Shown: in pieces, positions 32,039-36,186 of the stretch
Position numbering within the stretch: the stretch's first letter is position 1
Layout: each line of letters opens with the position of its first letter
Assembly (NCBI GenBank): GCA_947053455.1
Contig: CAMRSV010000006.1
Location: 1-36,186 of the forward strand
Source: an uncultured Alphaproteobacteria bacterium
GTDB lineage: Bacteria > Pseudomonadota > Alphaproteobacteria > Rs-D84
DNA length: 36,186 nucleotides
Direction of reading: 5' to 3'
Made by a program: the position numbers and the translations under genes
The notes under the pieces: model-generated
Databases searched by the model: none
Told to the model about the DNA's origin: nothing
Seen by the model: only the letters and a program-made list of their open reading frames with translations

Positions 32039-32719
32039 TTACTTTTCCTTTATTAAATCCGGACGACGTTCTTTTGTTATGTCATCCGATTGTTGTTTCC
32101 GCCACCGTTCGATATTGCCGTGGTGACCGGACAGCAGGACTTCTGGGACATTGTGTCCACGCCATGCCGACGGGCGGGTGTATAACGGCCATTCCAGCCC
32201 CCCGATTTCGAAACTTTCATTCGCGGTGGCATCCGCGCCACCATGCAGCACATTATCCATCACACGAACGCAACTGTCAATAAAAACTTCGGCGGCAATT
32301 TCACCCCCCGACAGTATATAGTCCCCGATGGACAATTCCATTATATCATATTCTTCGATTACGCGCTGATCAATTCCTTCGTACCGGCCACAAAGCAGGG
32401 TGTACACAGCACCCGCATCCGCGGCAAATTCGCGAACCATTTTTTGGTTCAACTGTGGCCCACGCGGCGAAAAATATATAATGCGCCCCGGTTTTTTAAC
32501 GGAATCCAGCGCCGCCCCCAGAACATCTGGGCGCATAACCATACCGGCACCGCCACCGAATTGTTCATCATCAACACTGCCATAATTATTTATGGCAAAA
32601 TCGCGAATGTTTATCGCGTCATACGACCAAATGCCACGCGCCAACGCACGCCCAACCACCCCGGCACCCAAGGTACCTGGAAACAATTCTGGAAAAATGG
32701 TCAATATGTTAAAGTGCAT
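32039..32719 (-). CDS. trmD: TrmD, tRNA (guanine-37-N1)-methyltransferase
   Basis: A 226-residue SPOUT methyltransferase with the trefoil knot: [31 protein letters not shown], and [20 protein letters not shown]. It methylates G37 of tRNAs reading CNN and prevents frameshifting. In the usual operon between rimM and rplS, but separated from rimM by an 83-residue gene. Confidence 0.97.
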   Translation of the reverse strand: MHFNILTIFPELFPGTLGAGVVGRALARGIWSYDAINIRDFAINNYGSVDDEQFGGGAGMVMRPDVLGAALDSVKKPGRIIYFSPRGPQLNQKMVREFAADAGAVYTLLCGRYEGIDQRVIEEYDIMELSIGDYILSGGEIAAEVFIDSCVRVMDNVLHGGADATANESFEIGGLEWPLYTRPSAWRGHNVPEVLLSGHHGNIERWRKQQSDDITKERRPDLIKEK

Positions 32720-32749
32720 GTCTAATAAATGACCTATCTTCTTGGATTA

Positions 32750-33001
32750 TCAACGTGTATGATTATTATGCACACACCGCGTACATATCTGTATTAAATT
32801 TTGTCTGTCCAGTTGCGGTTCCGGCGAACGAAATCCATCAAACATCATTTTCATTTCGCCATTTTCAATTGAATAGCGGAAATCCCAGCCCGATTGACGC
32901 ACCGTATCAATCAATGGGCATCGTTCCATTGGATTTGTCTTTGTGCACTCAACCGATATCAATGGTTCCTTTATAAATGTAAAATGATATATTTGTGCCA
33001 T
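32750..33001 (-). CDS. Hypothetical protein inserted between rimM and trmD, 83 aa
   Basis: A soluble 83-residue protein with five cysteines, two of them in a C-T-R-C pair near the end (about 73-76) and one in MERCPLI. It starts 11 nt after the rimM stop and is followed 30 nt later by trmD, all on the same strand. The translation keeps a natural composition, so it is probably real, but I recognise no family. It interrupts the very conserved rimM-trmD junction. Confidence 0.55.
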   Translation of the reverse strand: MAQIYHFTFIKEPLISVECTKTNPMERCPLIDTVRQSGWDFRYSIENGEMKMMFDGFRSPEPQLDRQNLIQICTRCVHNNHTR

Positions 33002-33012
33002 ATTGTCCCCGT

Positions 33013-33480
33013 TTATTTAACCGTTACAATTTTATTTTCCAAATCAACCACGGCGCCATGAAAAGACAGCATATCCCCATTTTCCAATTCAATTATATCA
33101 CCGGCGCCAAAATTCTGAAAACATGCAATGCGCCCAATTTTTTCACCACCGCGCAAAACATCAAAGCCAATCAAATCCGCCTGATAATATTCGTCATCAT
33201 GCAGTTCGGGCAGGGCATCACGCATAATAAACAAATCCACCCCACGCAAAGTTTCGGCCGCATTTCGGTCGGCAATCCCGTCAACCCGCGCAACAATCAC
33301 ACTAGATGTTGGATTCAAGCGCCGCACAAAATGAAATGCGCCGTCTGAAAAACGTTCAGACACAACATTTATCTTTTGAAAATCCATTGGCGACGCAGTG
33401 TACGTTTGAACACGCATCTCGCCACGGATGCCCTGGGGGGAAACAATTTTTCCAATTAAGATTTTATTCTCATACTTCAT
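33013..33480 (-). CDS. rimM: RimM, 16S rRNA processing / 30S maturation protein
   Basis: A 155-residue protein. N-terminal beta-barrel begins ILIGKIVSPQGIRGEMRV, with RRL and VDGIADRNAAETLRGVDLFI later. The PRC-barrel domain has DDEYYQADLIGFDV and IIELENGDMLSF, which bind S19. It follows rpsP, as is usual. Confidence 0.96.
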   Translation of the reverse strand: MKYENKILIGKIVSPQGIRGEMRVQTYTASPMDFQKINVVSERFSDGAFHFVRRLNPTSSVIVARVDGIADRNAAETLRGVDLFIMRDALPELHDDEYYQADLIGFDVLRGGEKIGRIACFQNFGAGDIIELENGDMLSFHGAVVDLENKIVTVK

Positions 33481-33497
33481 GGTTTACCAAAGAACAC

Positions 33498-33521
33498 CAT
33501 GCCCGGGCGAACCCGGGCATG
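33498..33521 (-). other. Stable UUCG hairpin between rpsP and rimM
   Basis: On minus, CATGCCCGGG and CCCGGGCATG form a perfect 10-bp stem around a TTCG tetraloop. No T tract follows, so it is a processing/stability or translational spacing element rather than a plain terminator. It could set the high S16 to RimM ratio. Confidence 0.7.
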
Positions 33522-33534
33522 AACAAAAGCAAAA

Positions 33535-33993
33535 TTATTCTGCAACCGTTTCCGCCGGCGTGTCGGATGCGGCGGGCGCCGCTTCTTCGGCCGGGGCCTC
33601 TGCTGCTGCCTTGGCGGCGGCTTCTGCGGCGGCCTTTTCTTCGGCTATCTTTGCCAATTTGTCAGCCTTGTCCTTAATCTTCATCTGGGTCTTTTCGGAC
33701 TGCAGATGTTTTTTAGTCTGAACAGGCACTGGTTTTGCCGCAACCAAACCGGCCTTGGCCAAGAATTTGTGCACGCGATCGGATGCCTTTGCCCCCTTGG
33801 TCAGCCAAGCCTTTACCGCATCAATTTTCAAAACGACGCGCTTATCAGAATCTTTCGGCTGCATCGGATCGTATTTGCCGACCGTTTCCAGAATGTTACC
33901 GGAATTGCGCGCATTACGGGAATCCGTAACAACGATGTGGTAATACGGGCGTTTTTTTGCACCAAAACGCGCCAAACGAATAACTGTTGCCAT
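33535..33993 (-). CDS. rpsP: 30S ribosomal protein S16
   Basis: A 152-residue protein taken from the ATG at 33993 (AAAAGGAGC Shine-Dalgarno). The longer frame runs into the leader. The S16 core is VIRLARFGAKKRPYYHIVVTDSRNARNSG, YDPMQPKDS and the KAWLTKGAKASDRVHKFL segment. After the core comes a long Ala/Glu/Lys-rich, low-complexity tail (about 85-152), which makes it twice the usual length. Tails of this kind occur in other alphaproteobacterial S16 proteins. Confidence 0.96.
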   Translation of the reverse strand: MATVIRLARFGAKKRPYYHIVVTDSRNARNSGNILETVGKYDPMQPKDSDKRVVLKIDAVKAWLTKGAKASDRVHKFLAKAGLVAAKPVPVQTKKHLQSEKTQMKIKDKADKLAKIAEEKAAAEAAAKAAAEAPAEEAAPAASDTPAETVAE

Positions 33994-34040
33994 TTTATTT
34001 TGCTCCTTTTTAATTAAACTTTTATCCACAAAGAAAACCG

Positions 34041-34071
34041 ACATCAAGAGCGAACACTCGCCGGATGATGT
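34041..34071 (-). other. Hairpin in the rpsP leader
   Basis: In the long leader of rpsP (about 130 nt from the likely start near 34124), ACATCA (34066-34071 on minus) pairs with TGATGT (34041-34046), and an inner GCGA/TCGC pair encloses GTGT. It could be an autoregulatory site for S16 or only a stable leader fold. The rest of 33994-34140 shows nothing else. Confidence 0.35.
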
Positions 34072-34130
34072 ACCAATGCCACAACGCATCTGGGGTTATT
34101 TTGATGGCAATCTTTGGGATTTGCGAATAA

Positions 34131-34159
34131 ATTATGCACCAATATTTCGCAAAAGTCAA
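34131..34159 (-). promoter_or_regulatory. Promoter of the rpsP operon
   Basis: On minus, TTGACT (34154-34159), a 17-bp spacer and CATAAT (34131-34136). Transcription would start near 34124, giving a leader of about 130 nt. The promoter lies back to back with that of leader RNA copy B. Confidence 0.65.
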
Positions 34160-34185
34160 ACATTTTTGCATGTTTTTAATTTAAT

Positions 34186-34213
34186 TTGCATCCGTTAATT
34201 TTTATGATGCAAT
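34186..34213 (+). promoter_or_regulatory. Promoter of structured leader RNA copy B
   Basis: TTGCAT (34186-34191), 16 bp and TGCAAT (34208-34213). It is identical to the copy A promoter except in the -10 (TACAAT there), over a shared stretch of 20 or more bases. Confidence 0.6.
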
Positions 34214-34219
34214 GTACAT

Positions 34220-34392
34220 TGCAAAGGGAAACCGGCGCATGGGTGTAAGAACCCATCAAAGTCTGTCGAAAGACATAAAATTAAACTCCACGATTGGTTG
34301 GAGGCCCACGATATATTTGAATAAGTGGGACTATTGACTTTGATAGTTCTTAACCTCCAGCCGTTTGGTTTTTCCAGACGGTTTTGTTTTTT
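34220..34392 (+). ncRNA. Structured pseudoknot leader RNA, copy B (orphan)
   Basis: Hairpin 1 is 34239-34244 with 34251-34256; pseudoknot strand CAAAGTC 34257-34263; hairpin 2, 34264-34267 with 34272-34275 and a GAAA tetraloop; switch hairpin CTCCA 34286-34290 with TGGAG 34299-34303; hairpin 3, CCCAC 34305-34309 with GTGGG 34325-34329; hairpin 4, 34330-34334 with 34343-34347. Its loop GACTTTG (34336-34342) pairs perfectly (7 bp) with 34257-34263. CCTCCAGCC (34354-34362) is the alternative partner of GGTTGGAGG (34296-34304). Terminator 34361-34392. Paralogous to copy A; pseudoknot and hairpin 3 sequences differ from A but stay paired. Confidence 0.82.
34361..34392 (+). terminator. Leader terminator/attenuator of copy B
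   Basis: CCGTTTGG (34361-34368) pairs with CCAGACGG (34374-34381), followed by TTTTGTTTTTT. As in copy A, GTTTGGTT (34363-34370) can pair with AACCAAAC (34393-34400) instead. Confidence 0.8.
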
Positions 34393-34414
34393 AACCAAAC
34401 AAATGGAGTATAAA

Positions 34415-34501
34415 ATGTCAAAATACAAACCCAAAAGCCAAACAACGCCAATGCTTAACAAAAAATCCCCCATTCGGGGGATTTTTATTTGCGCAACTTG
34501 A
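34415..34501 (+). pseudogene. Mini-ORF after leader RNA copy B, remnant of an XRE-type gene
   Basis: TGGAG (34404-34408) and ATG (34415) are preserved exactly as before the XRE gene at 18068, but only 28 codons follow and they run through the shared terminator hairpin. The bases around 34451-34490 match the end of the XRE gene and its terminator (AATGCTTAA, then the CCCCCATTCGGGGG hairpin). It therefore looks like copy A with nearly all of its coding sequence deleted and the frame lost. A functional small peptide cannot be ruled out. Confidence 0.55.
34464..34490. terminator. Bidirectional terminator between copy B and gdhA
   Basis: AAATCCCCC and GGGGGATTT pair around ATTC, with T tracts on both sides. 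It ends copy B on plus and gdhA on minus and is nearly identical to the terminator at 18437-18465. Confidence 0.88.
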
Positions 34502-34503
34502 CT

Positions 34504-35757
34504 TTAATACCAGCCGCGCAATTTCATTGCTGCGGCGACACGTTTGATAGAATGCATATATGCGGCTTCGCGCATGGTGACATTGTATTCGGTCTTGATT
34601 TTATAAATCGCGTCGAATGCGTCCTTCATGGCGACATGCTCTTTCTGTTCGACCTCTGATTCCGACCAGTAGTAGCCATAGCGATTCTGAACCCATTCAA
34701 AATACGACACGGTGACACCACCGGCGTTCGCCAAAATATCCGGCACAATTGTCACGCCGCGTGCGTTTAGGATTTCTTCGCCATCCAATGTTGTTGGGCC
34801 GTTCGCCCCCTCTACAATCAGGTTGGTTTTTATCAGCGGCGCAGTATCCTTGTTAATGGTGTTTTCCATTGCACATGGCGACAGAACGTCCACATCCAAT
34901 CCCCAGAATTCATCCGCCGTAATTTCACGCGCGCCGGGGAAATCCTTGATGCTGCCCTTGTTATCCGATTTATACTGCATCAGCGCGTCAATATCCAAAC
35001 CGTTTTCATTGAACAAAATGGTATTCCATTCGGCGATTGCGACAATCTTTGCGCCCATGTCATGCGAACATTTTGCCGTAAACGACCCGACATTACCAAA
35101 GCCCTGGATTGCAATGCGGGCGCCACTCATTTCTTTGCCACTCGCGCGCAGCGCCTCTGCTATAACAATTGAAATGCCCAGGCCTGTCGCCTTGGTGCGC
35201 CCCTTGGAACCGGCCAATTCAACCGGTTTTCCGGTAAATGTGCCAAAAGACTCTTCGCCCGACAATTTGATATATTCATCAATCATCCATGCCATAATCT
35301 GGCCATTGGTGTTGACATCAGGGGCGGGGACATCACGCTTTTCACCCAAAATCGGGTAAATCGCGTCAACATACCCGCGGCACAGGCGTTCCAGTTCGCC
35401 CGCCGACAATTCTTTTGGGTCAACGATAATACCGCCTTTGCCGCCACCGTACGGAATCCCGGTGACAGAACATTTGAACGTCATCCATATAGACAAGGCG
35501 CACACTTCGTCGCGCGTCACCATCGGGTGAAAACGAACACCACCCTTGGACGGGCCGATGGCCGTGTTGTGCTGTGCACGGAACCCGGTAAATACACGCG
35601 TTGTGCCATCATCCATCTTGACCGGAATCGACACTTCGAACATGCGCTGCGGATTTTTCAAGATTTCATAAACCGCCGGTTCTAGCCCCAGTTTATCGCA
35701 CGCTACCTTAACGCGATGCTGGGCTGCGACCAACGGATTTAAATTTTCATTTGCCAT
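34504..35757 (-). CDS. gdhA: Glutamate dehydrogenase
   Basis: A 417-residue dehydrogenase of the Glu/Leu/Phe/Val family. The substrate-binding segment is GPSKGGVRFHP (68-78, Lys 71), the catalytic region IPYGGGKGGI (101-110, Lys 107), and the Rossmann signature is IQGFGNVGS (about 208-216). It interconverts glutamate and 2-oxoglutarate plus ammonia; cofactor choice cannot be told by eye. An AAAGGAGAAAG Shine-Dalgarno precedes the ATG. The convergent terminator with copy B is at its 3' end. Confidence 0.96.
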   Translation of the reverse strand: MANENLNPLVAAQHRVKVACDKLGLEPAVYEILKNPQRMFEVSIPVKMDDGTTRVFTGFRAQHNTAIGPSKGGVRFHPMVTRDEVCALSIWMTFKCSVTGIPYGGGKGGIIVDPKELSAGELERLCRGYVDAIYPILGEKRDVPAPDVNTNGQIMAWMIDEYIKLSGEESFGTFTGKPVELAGSKGRTKATGLGISIVIAEALRASGKEMSGARIAIQGFGNVGSFTAKCSHDMGAKIVAIAEWNTILFNENGLDIDALMQYKSDNKGSIKDFPGAREITADEFWGLDVDVLSPCAMENTINKDTAPLIKTNLIVEGANGPTTLDGEEILNARGVTIVPDILANAGGVTVSYFEWVQNRYGYYWSESEVEQKEHVAMKDAFDAIYKIKTEYNVTMREAAYMHSIKRVAAAMKLRGWY

Positions 35758-35842
35758 AACTTTCTCCTTTGATTGGCTAATAAAACACCGTATGCCTAAA
35801 GGATAAAAAAAGCAAATAAAAATTTAATGCATCGTTTTGTGC

Positions 35843-35871
35843 TGGACTTTTATCCACATGTGTTATAAAAT
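35843..35871 (+). promoter_or_regulatory. Promoter of tRNA-Gly
   Basis: TGGACT (35843-35848), a 17-bp spacer and TAAAAT (35866-35871), about 28 bp before the mature tRNA. The rest of 35758-35842 holds the gdhA leader region and no other clear signal. Confidence 0.55.
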
Positions 35872-35898
35872 CGCGAGAACTAGAAAGTTCAAAGTTCC

Positions 35899-35972
35899 GC
35901 GGGCGTGGTATAATGGTAGCACGTCAGCTTCCCAAGCTGAAGACGAGGGTTCGATTCCCTTCGCCCGCACCA
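35899..35972 (+). tRNA. tRNA-Gly(CCC)
   Basis: Acceptor GCGGGCG (35899-35905) pairs with CGCCCGC (35962-35968), discriminator A, and CCA is encoded (35970-35972). The anticodon loop TTCCCAA gives CCC, which reads GGG. D loop AATGGTAG and T loop GGTTCGATTCC are normal. Confidence 0.96.
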
Positions 35973-36186
35973 AAAATTAAATTGGCCTTGCGCCAATTTT
36001 ATTTTTGGATTGTGGCACCGGAATTGAACCCGGTAAAGAGGGTTCGAAAACAAGTAGGCGAGATAAACAAAGTGCAATCGAGCCGTCACGGTTTCCCCGC
36101 AGTCACGGCGCACAAAGTGCGACGGACGAGGGATTCCCTTCGCCCGCACCAAAAATTAAATTGGCCTTGCGCCAATTTTATTTTTG
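35953..36186 (+). repeat. Direct repeat of the tRNA-Gly 3' end and terminator
   Basis: The 55 bases 35953-36007 (tRNA T-arm end, acceptor, CCA and terminator) recur without mismatch at 36132-36186. Before each lies GACGAGGG (35942-35949 and 36125-36132), but the second copy lacks the TTCG of the T loop, so it cannot be a full tRNA. Between them (36008-36124) lies unrelated sequence without a credible gene. The frame that can be read across it on minus is a tRNA antisense artefact. This looks like an attachment-site scar or a repeat-caused contig end. Confidence 0.75.
35980..36007 (+). terminator. Intrinsic terminator of tRNA-Gly
   Basis: ATTGGC and GCCAAT pair around CTTGC, followed by TTTATTTTT. 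It is duplicated exactly at 36159-36186. Confidence 0.8.

Noticed and set aside
36008-36124. A second tRNA or a fourth copy of the leader RNA on minus (T-arm-like GGGTTCAATTCC and a GGGGAAACC stretch)
   Set aside because: No acceptor or anticodon arm pairs with the T-arm-like part, and none of the leader helices can be found around the GGGGAAACC stretch.
35889-36152. Minus-strand open frame over tRNA-Gly (GRRESNPRLQLG type peptide)
   Set aside because: This is the well-known spurious translation of the antisense strand of a tRNA; it overlaps a complete tRNA-Gly.
1-36186. CRISPR arrays, insertion sequences, prophage genes
   Set aside because: No regular repeat-spacer series, transposase, integrase or phage structural gene was seen on either strand.

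Overview
The window looks like a piece of a small-genome alphaproteobacterium, probably an uncultured gut or host-associated lineage of the RF32/Enterousia kind. That placement is inference. It rests on a TrcR (DUF1013) regulator and a DUF2155 protein, both alphaproteobacterial families, on an AddA-type rather than RecBCD-type helicase-nuclease, and on a secreted Cys-rich repeat protein and a trypsin-like protease with a Gly-rich tail that resemble proteins I recall from that group. Most of the window is dense housekeeping sequence. The right edge lies inside a duplicated tRNA-Gly 3' end, so it may be a contig end.

Layout. 1-4300 is a minus-strand operon: a degenerate alpha/beta hydrolase, ruvB, a DUF5662 protein, ybgC, tolQ, tolR and tolA. 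4.4-9.0 kb on plus holds an exported protein, an OmpR/EnvZ-type two-component system and argS. 9.1-11.0 kb holds a structured leader RNA and a secreted serine protease. 11.0-17.7 kb holds rplM-rpsI, tRNA-Ser(GCU), a small unknown minus gene, cysS, trcR, rpoD and a dTMP-kinase-like gene. 17.8-18.5 kb holds a second copy of the leader RNA with a small XRE regulator. 18.5-21.0 kb is a minus pair including a membrane-anchored coiled-coil protein. 21.0-25.9 kb holds an AddA split into two genes, then recN. 25.9-34.0 kb on minus holds the Cys-rich secreted protein, xseA, two tandem paralogues with a possible Cys-His-Asp triad, tsaD, three small genes and rpsP-rimM-(83 aa)-trmD-rplS. 34.2-34.5 kb holds a third leader-RNA copy, followed only by a mini-ORF. 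It ends with gdhA (minus) and tRNA-Gly(CCC).

The most interesting element is an RNA structure of about 170 nt that occurs three times (about 9120-9292, 17875-18045 and 34220-34392, all on plus). Each copy has its own promoter, ends in an intrinsic terminator and is followed by a Shine-Dalgarno (SD) sequence and a start codon. A long-range pseudoknot pairs perfectly in all three copies although its sequence is different each time (8, 6 and 7 bp), and the distance between its two strands stays at 72-74 nt. A CUCC/GGAG/CCUCC set of segments can pair in mutually exclusive ways. Its fifth base changes together with the Shine-Dalgarno sequence (UGGAG in two copies, AGGAG in the third). I matched it to no riboswitch class that I know. 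The best reading is a cis-regulatory RNA, riboswitch-like or attenuator-like, that controls an exported protease, an XRE regulator and one orphan site. No database search was possible, so novelty is unproven.
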